Shown in pieces: positions 1-8,744 of a stretch of 64,000 bases of DNA. Source of the stretch: Streptomyces coacervatus. GTDB taxonomy: Bacteria; Actinomycetota; Actinomycetes; Streptomycetales; Streptomycetaceae. Positions within the stretch are counted from its first letter, which is position 1; each line of letters opens with the position of its first letter. The stretch covers positions 1 through 64,000 of the forward strand of contig NZ_JARHTP010000023.1 of assembly GCF_029223485.1 (NCBI RefSeq). Direction: 5' to 3'. The notes beneath the pieces were generated by a model. The model was not told the DNA's origin and did not search any database. It saw only the letters and a program-made list of their open reading frames with translations. The position numbers and the translations under genes are program-made.

Positions 1-1
1 C

Positions 2-94
2 CGCATGATCGGCCAGCTCCACCACTGCCTCCAGAAACACGAACTGTTCGACGAACAGACCGCGTTCCCAACCCAACTTGCCGCCGCAGCTTGA
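2..94 (+). CDS. IS110-family transposase, C-terminal end (cut by window edge)
   Basis: The reading frame is open from the left edge to a TGA at 92-94 and encodes the last 30 residues of a protein. These include GQLHHCLQKHELFDEQTAF, which resembles the usual C-terminal tail of IS110-type (DEDD) transposases in actinobacteria. Only the tail is visible, so family assignment rests on this motif and on the adjacent IS5 element. The rest of the gene lies outside the window, and whether it is intact cannot be judged. Confidence 0.55.
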   Translation, partial: RMIGQLHHCLQKHELFDEQTAFPTQLAAAA

Positions 95-243
95 CACTTA
101 GCCGCGTGAGGTGTCTGTTGCCGCAGTTGTACGTGCTCGCGCCGGTGGAGTTCAACTCGGTTGCACCGACGTGTGATTGTGTCGCTCACCGGTTCGGGAA
201 TGCGGCCGATCACCCGGAACGTGTTCGGCGGTATCCGTCGGAC

Positions 244-1035
244 ATGACGGACTCGGAGTGGGCCCAGGTCCGGCGGCTGCTGCCGGTGCCGGCCTGGCTG
301 CGCGGCCGCGGCGGGCAGCCGGAGGCGTACTGCCACCGCACGATGCTGGGCGCGATCCGGTATCTCGTGGACAACGGGATCAAGTGGCGGGCGATGCCAG
401 GGGACTTCCCGCCGTGGGACCGGGTCTATGCGTTCTTCCGCCGCTGGCGCGACCATGGCCTGGTCAGGGAGTTCCACGACCGGCTGCGTGAAGAGGTCCG
501 CGAGAGGCTGGGCCGCGACGCGGCACCGACGGCCGGTGTGATCGACTCGCAGTCGGTCAAGGCGGACGCCGTCGTCGGTGCCGACAGCCGCGGGTTCGAC
601 GGCGGCAAACTCATCAACGGCCGAAAGCGGCACGTCGTGGTCGACACGCTCGGCCTGCTGCTGGGCGTGATGGTCACCGCCGCGGACACCGGCGACCGCA
701 CCGCCGCCCACGTGCTGCTCGGGCAGGTCGCCGACATGCACCACCGGCTGGAACTGGTCTGGGCCGACGGCGGCTACACCGGCAGCCTCGTCGAGCACTG
801 TCTGGCCGCGTTCGCACTGGTCCTGGCGATCGTGAAACGCAGCGACGACATGCGCGGCTTCGTGGTGCTGCCCAAGCGGTGGATCGTCGAGCGGTTCTTC
901 GCCCACCTGATGCGCACCCGTCGTCTGGTGCGTGACTTCGAACGCCGCACCGCCAGCGCCGAGGCGATGGTCTACTGGTCGATGACCCTGCTCATGACGC
1001 GCCGCCTTGCCCGGCCGGGCCCTGGGCGAGGGTGA
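244..1035 (+). CDS. IS5-family transposase
   Basis: This 263-residue DDE transposase of the IS5 family (IS427/IS1647-like group) moves its insertion sequence by cut-and-paste. The order is typical: an N-terminal domain beginning MTDSEWAQVRRLLP, the first catalytic Asp in GVIDSQSVKADAV, the second in LVWADGGYTG, and the Glu in WIVERFFAHLMRTRR. Length is normal for the group and there is no frameshift. ATG at 244 is chosen because family members start just before this motif; the frame is open upstream to 91, so a longer start cannot be excluded. The 3' end overlaps the convergent gene at 992-1528. Confidence 0.88.
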   Translation: MTDSEWAQVRRLLPVPAWLRGRGGQPEAYCHRTMLGAIRYLVDNGIKWRAMPGDFPPWDRVYAFFRRWRDHGLVREFHDRLREEVRERLGRDAAPTAGVIDSQSVKADAVVGADSRGFDGGKLINGRKRHVVVDTLGLLLGVMVTAADTGDRTAAHVLLGQVADMHHRLELVWADGGYTGSLVEHCLAAFALVLAIVKRSDDMRGFVVLPKRWIVERFFAHLMRTRRLVRDFERRTASAEAMVYWSMTLLMTRRLARPGPGRG

Positions 1036-1528
1036 ACCGGCCCGGCTGCCGCTCGGCCAGCCAGCCCCGCGCGACCAGGCGTTTCGCCTTCGACCGCAGC
1101 GCTTCTACCTTGGCCGGCACCGCGTCCAGGCCGAACATCACGGCCAACTCCTGGCAGCTCACGGGTCCTTGATGGAGCCGGTGCCGGTCCGCGAGGGCCG
1201 CGAGGATGCGCTGATAGTCCACCGACAGCACCGACCAGTCCAGCCCCTCACGCCATACCGGCACCTGCGACTTCGGTTTTGCCGCCTGCCTGGCCCCTGA
1301 GAGCGTGTCCGTGTTCTGTGGGCCAGGAGCGGCCTTCTGATCAGCGATGTTGCCGTCGTCCGGAGCTAGGACGGTGCCCACTCGTCTGCGGGCAATCGCC
1401 CACTCCTGCCATTCCTGCTCGGCCGCGGCCAGCTCGGCCTGGATGCGATCGGCTTCCTCCCGCAGCCCGTCGACTCGACGCCGAGCAGCGAGCTCGTGCT
1501 CTTCCAGCAGTCCGACGACCGACGGCAT
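992..1528 (-). CDS. Hypothetical coiled-coil protein, IS-associated
   Basis: This 178-residue protein has no recognised enzymatic domain. The N-terminal 60 residues (PSVVGLLEEHELAARRRVDG onward) are Ala/Glu/Arg rich and look like a helical coiled coil. The C-terminal part (about 110-170) resembles a small winged-helix-like fold. As I recall, similar proteins often lie beside IS5-type transposases in Streptomyces, but no function is established. Its 3' end overlaps the transposase by 44 bp on the opposite strand, so the two are physically linked. ATG at 1528 is preferred over the upstream in-frame ATG at 1582 because homologous proteins begin MPSVVGLLE. Confidence 0.6.
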   Translation of the reverse strand: MPSVVGLLEEHELAARRRVDGLREEADRIQAELAAAEQEWQEWAIARRRVGTVLAPDDGNIADQKAAPGPQNTDTLSGARQAAKPKSQVPVWREGLDWSVLSVDYQRILAALADRHRLHQGPVSCQELAVMFGLDAVPAKVEALRSKAKRLVARGWLAERQPGRFTLAQGPAGQGGAS

Positions 1529-1772
1529 CCGCAACCTCCCGAGGAGCGACAACACGACACGCCACCACTCCCACCGAGTCACCCACGCTATGCCTGACCA
1601 GCGAAAACGCCGCCCTCAGATTCGGAACGACAACAGCCACTTAGACGGACAGCACCAGGGCCGTGGCCGCATTCCGCAACCTCGCGATCGCCCGAGTCAC
1701 CCCGACCGGCTGGCCAACCTGGCCGCCGCCGTCGACCACTGCCGGTCATGCCGGGTCACGCAATCGATCTGA

Positions 1773-2690
1773 TCAGGCCTCGCCGCTGGGAAGGCTCGCG
1801 CCCTGGGGGACTGTGGCCCGCAGTTCCCTCACCAGGGCGCGTACGACGGTGGATCTGGCCAGTGCGGAGGTGGTGACGTAGCCGACCTGGCGTGTCGGGC
1901 GCTCGGGGCCGAGATCAGTGATGCGGATCGAGTTCGGTGCTCCGGTCAGGGAGAGCGCGGGCATGATCGCCATTGCGTGGCCTCCGCTGACCAGGGCGAG
2001 CACCGCTCCGTCGTCCTCGGCCTCGACGGTGGCCTTGGGGATCCAGTCCTGTGCGGCCCACCAGTCGCGGGTGTAGGAGCCGCAGTTCTCGGCCCAGTCG
2101 ACCAGTGGCAGCGAGCGCGGGGCGGCGTGACCCGGCGCGTGCACCAGGGCATACGGCTCATCGAAGAGTGCGCTGGCGACCAGCCCCGGTTCAAGCGGCA
2201 CGGTCCCGCCGAGGGTGGCGATGGCGATGTCGGCTTTCCCGTCGGCCACTTCGCCGGCCGTGCCGCGCCCCACCTCGCGCACGATCCGCACCCGCGGCTC
2301 GATCCCGGGATACCGGGCGCGCAGCTGCTGCAGGACGGGCGGCAGCAGGTGGAGGGCCGCGCTGCGGAAGGCCGCGATCCGTAGCGGCCCCTGCGCCGCG
2401 CCGGAGCGGGCCGCGCCGCGTGCCTCAGTGGTCAGGACGTCCAGCAGGCGCAGGATGTGGCGGGCGTGCGCGACGGCCTTCTCTCCGGCCGGGGTGGGGC
2501 GGGCGCCGGTGCGGCCGCGTTCGAAGAGGACCGCACCGATCTTGCGCTCGCTGCCGCGCACCGAGTGGGAGACCGCGGACTGGGTCAGCCCCAGTGTGAT
2601 GGCCGCGGCCGAGAAGCCGCCGGTGTCCGCGGCCGCCACCAGGACGCGCAGTTCGTGCGGGGCGAGATCGGAGTCGGTCGTGCGGGCCAC
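1773..2690 (-). CDS. LysR-family transcriptional regulator
   Basis: This 305-residue LTTR has an N-terminal winged helix-turn-helix (about residues 10-70, with GGFSAAAITLGLTQSAVSHS as the recognition region) and a C-terminal periplasmic-binding-protein-like effector domain (about 95-295). It is transcribed away from the MDR oxidoreductase at 2791, the classic arrangement in which the LysR protein controls its divergent neighbour in response to a substrate-related ligand. The 100-bp gap between them holds two inverted repeats. One oddity is HSVRGSERKIG where most LysR proteins have a SxxIxxLExxLG pattern, so the usual Leu is replaced by Ser. The effector cannot be predicted. Confidence 0.9.
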   Translation of the reverse strand: MARTTDSDLAPHELRVLVAAADTGGFSAAAITLGLTQSAVSHSVRGSERKIGAVLFERGRTGARPTPAGEKAVAHARHILRLLDVLTTEARGAARSGAAQGPLRIAAFRSAALHLLPPVLQQLRARYPGIEPRVRIVREVGRGTAGEVADGKADIAIATLGGTVPLEPGLVASALFDEPYALVHAPGHAAPRSLPLVDWAENCGSYTRDWWAAQDWIPKATVEAEDDGAVLALVSGGHAMAIMPALSLTGAPNSIRITDLGPERPTRQVGYVTTSALARSTVVRALVRELRATVPQGASLPSGEA

Positions 2691-2709
2691 GGGGTGCTCA
2701 CCTCAACGT

Positions 2710-2747
2710 ATGAGAAGTGCTCATGGAACGGGGGCTCGCATGAGCCC
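2710..2747. promoter_or_regulatory. Divergent promoter region with two inverted repeats
   Basis: Between the LysR gene and the MDR gene lie ATGAG-N5-CTCAT (2710-2724) and GGGCTC-GCAT-GAGCCC (2732-2747). Both have perfect arms. The first has the size of an LTTR box (dyad of about 15 bp), so it is a plausible LysR operator; the second may be an activation site or a hairpin in the leader. This is inferred from position and symmetry. Confidence 0.45.
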
Positions 2748-2790
2748 AACCGGCTGCCCACCAGGCGCATTCCCGCCCTACGGTCCGGTC

Positions 2791-3807
2791 ATGAACGAGA
2801 CCGCGCTTACCGTGCACCAGACCGCCCGCCCCCACGGCTTTCCCACCGCCGAGCACTTCGCCTTCGTCGAGCACGCGCTTCCCCAACCCGCGGCCGGCAG
2901 CGCGCTCGTGGAAAACCTCTACTGGTCCGTCGACCCGTATCACCGCGAGATGATGGACGACGTGCCCGGCGGCTTCGCGCTCGGCGCACCGCTGGAGGGG
3001 CGCACCATCGGGCGGGTCATCGCCTCGCGCACGCCTGGGCTGTCCGAGGGCGAGATCGTGTTCCACCGGCGGGGCTGGCGCACGCACGCCGTGGTCACGC
3101 CCGGGGAGATCCGGCGGCTGCCCGGCTTCGACGGGGTGCCGCCGACGGCGTACTTGAGCATCCTCGGCGGCACCGGTCTGACCGCCTATGCGGGCCTGAC
3201 CCGGATCGCCCGGCTCCAGGAGGGCGAGGACCTGTTCGTGTCGGCGGCCGCGGGCGGGGTCGGCACGGCGACCGGCCGGTTCGCCCGGCTGCTCGGCGCC
3301 GGACGGCTCGTGGGCAGCGCGGGTACGGCGGCGAAGGCCGCCCATCTCACCCGGGAGGTGGGCTATGACGCCGTCTTCGACTACCACGAGGGGCCTGCCG
3401 CCGAACTACTCGGCAAGGCCGCGCCGGACGGCATCGACGTGTTCGTCGACAATGTCGGCGGCGAGCAACTGGCTGCGGCGGTAGGGGCGTTGCGCGAGTT
3501 CGGGCGCATCGTCCGCATCGGCACCATCAGCCAGTACAACACTCCCGACGCGGCGCCGCCGCGCTTCAACTACGCGGACATCGTGGAAAAGAGCCTGCGC
3601 ATGGAAGGCTTCCTGGTCAGCAACTACCGTGACGTGCAAGATGAGTTGTACGAGTTCGCGGTACCCCATCTGCAGAGCGGCCGGCTTGCTCTGGACGAGA
3701 CGGTCGTCGACGGGTTCGAGCGCATCGTGGACGCGTTTCTGGGAATGCTGCGCGGCCAGAACACCGGCAAGATCATCGTGCGAGACTGCACGCAATCCCG
3801 TCCGTAA
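2791..3807 (+). CDS. NADP-dependent MDR-family oxidoreductase (prostaglandin reductase/curA-like)
   Basis: This 338-residue zinc-free medium-chain dehydrogenase/reductase is of the leukotriene B4 12-hydroxydehydrogenase/CurA type, which reduces activated double bonds of enones with NADPH. It shows the family start (WSVDPYHREMM), the hinge GGTGLTAYAGL, the nucleotide-binding SAAAGGVGTATGRFARLLGA, and the C-terminal signature around NYADIVEKSLRMEGFLVSNY. No zinc ligands are present, as expected. ATG at 2791 follows directly on the divergent control region; the frame extends upstream to 2215 but that part is antisense to the LysR gene. Probably regulated by that LysR. Confidence 0.88.
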   Translation: MNETALTVHQTARPHGFPTAEHFAFVEHALPQPAAGSALVENLYWSVDPYHREMMDDVPGGFALGAPLEGRTIGRVIASRTPGLSEGEIVFHRRGWRTHAVVTPGEIRRLPGFDGVPPTAYLSILGGTGLTAYAGLTRIARLQEGEDLFVSAAAGGVGTATGRFARLLGAGRLVGSAGTAAKAAHLTREVGYDAVFDYHEGPAAELLGKAAPDGIDVFVDNVGGEQLAAAVGALREFGRIVRIGTISQYNTPDAAPPRFNYADIVEKSLRMEGFLVSNYRDVQDELYEFAVPHLQSGRLALDETVVDGFERIVDAFLGMLRGQNTGKIIVRDCTQSRP

Positions 3808-3829
3808 ACCGATGCCTCCCTCCACGGCA

Positions 3830-5719
3830 CTAAGCGGAGTCCAGCGTGATGTGGCCATAGGCGTCAACCTCGAGGTCCTGCGGCTCAAGGGCGGACGGAG
3901 CGACCTTGGACGCGGGCAGCGGTTCCTGCGCCGTGCAGTTGTCGGTGTACGCCGCGAGTTCGGCGGGATCGGTGGTGATGAGGTAGTTCTCGGTCGGCGA
4001 GGCGATGCTCTGGAAGGCGACCCGTTGCGTGCCCGCGATCAGGAGGCATTGTCCGCGGTCCGCGGTGAGGAGGAACTGCCGTTCCCCGTCGGACAGGTTG
4101 AAGGTGCGGGCGATCTCGTCGACGACCTGGGGCGCCTGGCGGAGCAGGATCTGGGTCGCGGCGTTGGAGACGACCGCCTTGCCGAGGTCGCTGCCCAGGA
4201 CGTCGCCGGTGTCCTGGGTGGCGACGGTCAGTCCGGCCCAGTGCTTGCGACCGGCTTTGGCCATACGGAACAGGAAGTCGGCGCCCGCTGTCTGCCGCAT
4301 CAGCAGCCAGGCCTCGTCGACGACCACCAGGCGGGGCCTGCGCAGGGCGGGGTTGGCGACCTGGCGCCAGATCGTGTCCAGCGTCAGGAGCGTTCCGATT
4401 GCTTTGAGCTCCTCAGGTAGGTCCCGCAGGGAGAAGACGACGAGATGGCCTTCGGGACGGGTGGTGGTGGGGCCGGAGAAGAGTCCGGCGAAGGCGCCGT
4501 GCACGAACGGGTGCAGGCGGCCGGCCAGTTCACCATGGTCGAGGTACGTCAGCGCGTCGGTGAGGTCGCGCAGCAGCGGGGCGGGGCTCGTCCAGGTGCG
4601 GGGATCGGCGGTGATGCCTGCCTGCTGGTAGGTGGCCACGAGCGCCCGGTCCAGGACGGCCCGGTCGGCAGGCGTGAGACTGCCGCCGAGCAGGACGTCG
4701 ATGACGGTGTGCAGGAACAGGGAGCGCCGGACGAGAGCATCCTTGGGGGCACTTCGGCGCCCGTCCGGGCGGATGTGGAGCGGCAGATCGAACGGGTTGA
4801 GACGTACGCCGTCCGCGCCCAGATGGACGTAGGTTCCGCCCACCGAGGCGGCCAGGCGGGCGTACTCGTCCTCCGGGTCGATCACCTGCACCTCGATGCC
4901 GCGATACAGCGAGCGCAGCAACTCCAGCTTGACCAGGTAGGACTTGCCCGCTCCGGATCGTCCCAGCACCACGGAGTTGTGGTTGTCCTGGGCGAAGCGG
5001 TCCCAGTGGACCAGGCCCTGGCTGCCGACGTTGTAGCCGTACAGGACGCCGGTGGGGGAGCTGATGTCGGTGGGGTCGGTGGCGAGGAGGTCCGGGCTGG
5101 TGAACGGGAAGGCTGCCGAGAGCGCACTGGTGTCGAACGTGCGGCTCATCCTCAGCAGATCCAGGCCCATCGGCAGGCAGGTGACCCAGCCCTGAAGGGT
5201 CCGGTAGGTGGCCGGCTTGGCGTCCAGGAGCAGGCTGGCCGCGAGCGCCCGTACGGCAGCCGTCTCGTCCGCCAGCTCTTCGTCGCCGCCGGCGTGGACT
5301 GTGAGGTAGAGGCCGACGCGGTACAACTTGCCTTCCCCGCGGGCGAGTCGAGCCGAGAGGTCGTAGGCGTCCTCCGTTGCGGCTTCGACGTGCGGGTCGA
5401 GCAGGCGGCCGTGGTCCTGGCCGTAGCGGCGGCCGGATTCGAGACGGGCGAGTTGCCGTTTGAGGCGGTTGGCGGCGGTGACCGGGTCGATCGGGTCGAT
5501 GTGCAGGCTGACGTCCAGTCGGCCGGGGTAGGTGAGCAGCGGTTGGAGCCAGCCGGGGTGGACTTCCCGCGGGTAGCCGGCGATGGCGAAGGAGGCGACC
5601 CGTTCGGCGCCGATGTCGAGCTGGCGGGACCTGACCATCAGGGTGTCGGGGGCGAAGGTGTGGTCGGACTCGGGGTGTGTTCGCGCAGCCCCGTCCGATC
5701 GTCGGGCGCGGCGTTTCAT
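3830..5719 (-). CDS. VirB4-like conjugation/T4SS ATPase
   Basis: This 629-residue AAA+ ATPase is of the VirB4/TraC/TraE type and energises pilus assembly and DNA transfer at the cytoplasmic face of a type IV secretion system. The N-terminal third has the VirB4 platform features; the motor domain carries Walker A GRSGAGKSYL, an LNPFDLPL segment after it, and Walker B RLVVVDEAWLLM followed by ATQDTGDVL. The start overlaps the stop of the PrgI gene by 4 bp (ATGA), so they are translationally coupled. It is the last gene of the module: a coupling protein (VirD4/TraG) would be expected downstream, but the convergent MDR gene follows instead. Confidence 0.88.
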   Translation of the reverse strand: MKRRARRSDGAARTHPESDHTFAPDTLMVRSRQLDIGAERVASFAIAGYPREVHPGWLQPLLTYPGRLDVSLHIDPIDPVTAANRLKRQLARLESGRRYGQDHGRLLDPHVEAATEDAYDLSARLARGEGKLYRVGLYLTVHAGGDEELADETAAVRALAASLLLDAKPATYRTLQGWVTCLPMGLDLLRMSRTFDTSALSAAFPFTSPDLLATDPTDISSPTGVLYGYNVGSQGLVHWDRFAQDNHNSVVLGRSGAGKSYLVKLELLRSLYRGIEVQVIDPEDEYARLAASVGGTYVHLGADGVRLNPFDLPLHIRPDGRRSAPKDALVRRSLFLHTVIDVLLGGSLTPADRAVLDRALVATYQQAGITADPRTWTSPAPLLRDLTDALTYLDHGELAGRLHPFVHGAFAGLFSGPTTTRPEGHLVVFSLRDLPEELKAIGTLLTLDTIWRQVANPALRRPRLVVVDEAWLLMRQTAGADFLFRMAKAGRKHWAGLTVATQDTGDVLGSDLGKAVVSNAATQILLRQAPQVVDEIARTFNLSDGERQFLLTADRGQCLLIAGTQRVAFQSIASPTENYLITTDPAELAAYTDNCTAQEPLPASKVAPSALEPQDLEVDAYGHITLDSA

Positions 5720-6777
5720 GGTGGGTCAACCTCCTCCCGATGGTAGGGGCTTGGGCTGGTGATCACGTCTGCGGCCGCCGCGATGGCCGGTGAGGGCGGC
5801 ACCAGACTGTCGGGGTTGCAGGCAGTCGTCAGGACGGCGGTGGCTCGCATGGAGTCGAGTGGTGAGACGGCGATGCCGGTGGGGCCGAGCAGTTCCGAGG
5901 CCTCTGTGAGGCGTCGCAGCAGCCGCGCTTCCGCAGAACGCTGGAGAGAGCGGCTCGATGGGATGTCGCGCGGTTTCGTCGTACGTCGAGTGAGGACAGT
6001 GAAGGGTGACGGGTTGTCCTCCGGTGATACGGATCGCAACGGTTCGCGCAGTACCAGGAGCACCTGCCGACGCAGCAGATTCGCCTCGTGGGCCAGCTGC
6101 TCCAGGTAGTCGGCATGCTCACGCGCGGCTGTCTCCAGCGCCGGGTGTGGCAACTGTTCGGCGTACGCACGTAGTTGGGCCACCTGGCCCGACAGATCGA
6201 GGCGTTCTGCGCGGACAAGGATTTGCACGGGTGCGGTGAGGGAGTGCAGGTAACTTCCGAACGCGCTGATCAACGCCTCCTGTTCGGTGGGCGTACGCAG
6301 CGCGAAGTTGACCGTGCCGCAGACCGCGAGTACGGCCAGCCCGTCCGTGCCCAGGTCGACGAGGCCCGTCTCGGTGACCTCTTGGGCGGGCAACTGCGGC
6401 GCAGCAGCAGACGGTGTGTGCGGTTGTCCGGGCTCTTGGCCGACTATGCGCGCCTGGAGCCAGGCGGGTGGTTGCGGCACACCTTCGGGGGCGGTGATCC
6501 GGTGGCGAGGGGCCAGGTGCTGTCGTACGGCGGCCAGGGCCAGCCGGTCCAGCGGCAGCCCGTCGCGATGGCCCAGGGCGAGGAGTGTGGCCGTTGCTGC
6601 GACGGGCAGGGCGACGACGAGGAACACGACGAGCGGCACCGTGTGGCGGGTCAGGGACCACAGGCCGTACAGCACGGTGCCGGTGACCGTGAGGATGAGC
6701 AGTTGGCGCGCGGTGAGGTTGGCCAGCACGGTGTCCTCGCGGTCGACGTCCGCAGGGATGCGTACGGGCTGCGTCAC
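5716..6777 (-). CDS. PrgI-family/VirB3-like conjugation membrane protein
   Basis: This 353-residue protein begins RIPADVDREDTVLANLTARQ, the typical PrgI/VirB3-like opening. Two adjacent hydrophobic segments follow at about residues 27-45 and 49-68. The C-terminal 220 residues form a soluble domain with a helical, Leu/Ala-rich stretch (about 205-250). PrgI family proteins are inner-membrane partners of VirB4 in Gram-positive type IV systems. The gene overlaps both neighbours by 4 bp, consistent with one operon: pilin, VirB6-like, PrgI, VirB4. Confidence 0.8.
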   Translation of the reverse strand: MTQPVRIPADVDREDTVLANLTARQLLILTVTGTVLYGLWSLTRHTVPLVVFLVVALPVAATATLLALGHRDGLPLDRLALAAVRQHLAPRHRITAPEGVPQPPAWLQARIVGQEPGQPHTPSAAAPQLPAQEVTETGLVDLGTDGLAVLAVCGTVNFALRTPTEQEALISAFGSYLHSLTAPVQILVRAERLDLSGQVAQLRAYAEQLPHPALETAAREHADYLEQLAHEANLLRRQVLLVLREPLRSVSPEDNPSPFTVLTRRTTKPRDIPSSRSLQRSAEARLLRRLTEASELLGPTGIAVSPLDSMRATAVLTTACNPDSLVPPSPAIAAAADVITSPSPYHREEVDPP

Positions 6778-8264
6778 CGCGGGTCACCCCGTCGATCCGG
6801 GCCGTGGAGCGGGGGTGTGCCAGCCGGCTGTCCTGCGGCGCGGAAGGTGAGCGGTGGCGGCGGCTGCGGGCTGCGGCGGGGGCGCACGGGTGGCGGGGGT
6901 GGGATCGGTTGCTGGAAGTGTGCGGGACCCGCCGACTGCGTGGGACGGGGGAGGGGCCGTACCACTGGCCCGGGAAATGGCGCTCGGAAGAGGGGTGGTT
7001 GGGGCGCTGCGGTCCGGCGGGCCATCGGCTGAGGTGAGGGTGGAGGTTTGGCTGGGGGCGGGCTTTGCGGTGATCGGAAGTGGGGGAGGGGCGGCGCAGC
7101 AGTGGCGGCCGTGCGAGGTAGTGGCGCGGTCGGTGCCGGCTGATTCGGGGTGGGCGCGAGGAACAACGGCGGGCCGGGTGGCCGGCGGCGTGGGCGGGCG
7201 GGGGACCCCGCGTTCGGTGGCGGAGTTCCCGGCCGAGGTCGCCGGGGCGGGACGGCAGGTCCTGCTGGTCCCACGGGCGGTGGGTTGGTGTTGCCGCCGG
7301 ACGCGCTCGTACCCGCACTGGCGATCCGGGCGAGACGCGGCGCCCTCACTCCGTTGCGCAGCAGCCCGAAGGCCTTGTACAGCAACACGGCTCGCACGGC
7401 GCGCCCGGCAAACGAGGGCCGGTGGCTGACCCGCACCGAGCCCAGGATCCAGAACGGAATCTTGAACAGGATGTACAGCAGCGCCACGACCACCAGCACA
7501 TTGACGAGGCTGTTGCGCACCGAGCCGAACAGACTCAGATTCCCGGGCGTCAAGAACACCCGGATGGCGACGATCAGAGCCACCGACTGAGCCACCTGGA
7601 TCGCCAGCAAGCCGCCGAAAATGCGCCACCACCAGCGGGCGACTCCGTCCGTCATCGGCAGCGCATGGCACATCAGCGCCAGCGGAGCCCCGACCACCAG
7701 CAGGATCGTCAGCGCCACCCGTACGACGTACGTGACCAGCAGTGCCACCAGGACACCGACGGCGACGCCCCACAACACGATCGTGAAGATGCCGGTGCCC
7801 GGCAGGAAGCTCTCCAGCACGAAGTCCCGCAGCGCCGCGCCCGCCGACTTCTTGTCGAGCCCTCCACCGAGTACGGCCAACGACAGGGCGTTCGCGAGGT
7901 CGACGGCCTTGGCGGCGACGAGCAGCGACATGCTCGCGGCGAGGAAACCCAGCGGGATGCGCGGCCCCAACTCGCGCAGCGAATACTGCGATTGGACGCT
8001 CCCATGGGCCATCAACACCACTCCCGCCACCATGACCAGCAGCGAGTAGGAGGCGATGGCGATCTCCCACGAGTTCGACCACAGGTGAGGCACCTGCGGC
8101 AGCGACGAGGGCGAGGGCGTCGTGAGGAGGGTCTCGGTCAGCAGCTTGAGCAACGGGTTGAGCGCCGTGGTCACCAGGGATTCGAAGAAGGCGTTGAGGG
8201 CCGCGGCGATGCCCTTGGCGATCCAGCCGGCCACGCCCCCGGGGTCGGCGTCGAAGGGGAGCAT
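6774..8264 (-). CDS. VirB6/TrbL-like polytopic conjugation protein with proline-rich tail
   Basis: This 496-residue membrane protein has about six to seven hydrophobic segments (roughly residues 60-300; for example IAIASYSLLVMVAGVVLMAH and GIFTIVLWGVAVGVLVALLV), matching VirB6/TrbL channel proteins. The last 170 residues are extremely Pro-rich (runs of PPPP, PPPSPQP) and probably cytoplasmic or disordered. The start ATG at 8264 overlaps the pilin stop (ATGA); the longer frame up to 8693 is antisense-type noise over the pilin gene. It would form the inner-membrane part of the transfer channel. The tail is unusual in length and could be a docking region. Confidence 0.75.
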   Translation of the reverse strand: MLPFDADPGGVAGWIAKGIAAALNAFFESLVTTALNPLLKLLTETLLTTPSPSSLPQVPHLWSNSWEIAIASYSLLVMVAGVVLMAHGSVQSQYSLRELGPRIPLGFLAASMSLLVAAKAVDLANALSLAVLGGGLDKKSAGAALRDFVLESFLPGTGIFTIVLWGVAVGVLVALLVTYVVRVALTILLVVGAPLALMCHALPMTDGVARWWWRIFGGLLAIQVAQSVALIVAIRVFLTPGNLSLFGSVRNSLVNVLVVVALLYILFKIPFWILGSVRVSHRPSFAGRAVRAVLLYKAFGLLRNGVRAPRLARIASAGTSASGGNTNPPPVGPAGPAVPPRRPRPGTPPPNAGSPARPRRRPPGPPLFLAPTPNQPAPTAPLPRTAATAAPPLPHFRSPQSPPPAKPPPSPQPMARRTAAPQPPLFRAPFPGPVVRPLPRPTQSAGPAHFQQPIPPPPPVRPRRSPQPPPPLTFRAAGQPAGTPPLHGPDRRGDPR

Positions 8265-8674
8265 CAGCTTCCCGTCCCGACGATCCCCTTGAGGATCGCC
8301 ACGACGAGCGGCGCCAGGGCCGCGAGCCCGTACCCCCAACCGGCGCTCTTGAAGGCCGTCTTGGCCTTCTCCACCTCGCCCGGATCGCCCCCGGCCATCA
8401 GGTAGCGGACACCTCCGACGCTCAGGAACACCGTGGCCAGCCCGGCAAGGACACCCATGATCCAGTTCCGGATGTTGTTCAGCACCTCGTTCACGGACTT
8501 CGCCAGGGCGAGGACCGTGCCGGCATCGAGGGCGTTCGCCGAGGCGGCACCGACGAGGCACAACGCCAGCACCGCCGCGGAAACGACCGCCCAGCGAAGC
8601 GCCCGCCCACCACGCAATGGTGCCCACCCGACGAAACGGGGAGGGCGGCTTCGCGGGAAATGGGGCCTGTACAT
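8264..8674 (-). CDS. VirB2/TrbC-like pilin subunit
   Basis: This 136-residue small membrane protein has a signal-like first hydrophobic segment (ALRWAVVSAAVLALCLVGAA, ending at SANA) followed by two more hydrophobic stretches separated by a short charged loop (GGDPGEVEKAKTAFKSA). The same architecture is seen in VirB2/TrbC and other T4SS pilin-like proteins of actinobacteria. It is the first gene of the four-gene transfer operon. ATG at 8674 is chosen because it gives a conventional signal sequence; an ATG at 8698 is also in frame. Confidence 0.72.
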   Translation of the reverse strand: MYRPHFPRSRPPRFVGWAPLRGGRALRWAVVSAAVLALCLVGAASANALDAGTVLALAKSVNEVLNNIRNWIMGVLAGLATVFLSVGGVRYLMAGGDPGEVEKAKTAFKSAGWGYGLAALAPLVVAILKGIVGTGS

Positions 8675-8744
8675 GCGGCACACCTCCGAGCACGGCACGA
8701 ACGAATCGCGGGTCGTCAGAACCCCCGCGTAGGAAAAGGCCGCG

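Larger units (their letters stand above)
110..1642 (+). mobile_element. Candidate boundaries of an IS5-family element with a neighbour gene
   Basis: Near-matching inverted ends flank the transposase and its antisense neighbour. The left end reads GTGTCTGTTGCCG (about 112-124) and the reverse complement of the right end reads GTGGCTGTTGTCG (about 1627-1639), 11 of 13 identical. The heptamer CACTTAG occurs near both ends (95-101 and 1638-1644), but on the left it is separated from the putative end by about ten bases, so it is not a clean target duplication. Boundaries are inferred by eye only. Confidence 0.3.

Noticed and set aside
2215..2790. N-terminal extension of the MDR oxidoreductase frame
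   Set aside because: Antisense to the LysR gene and Arg/Ser-rich; the family start fits ATG 2791.
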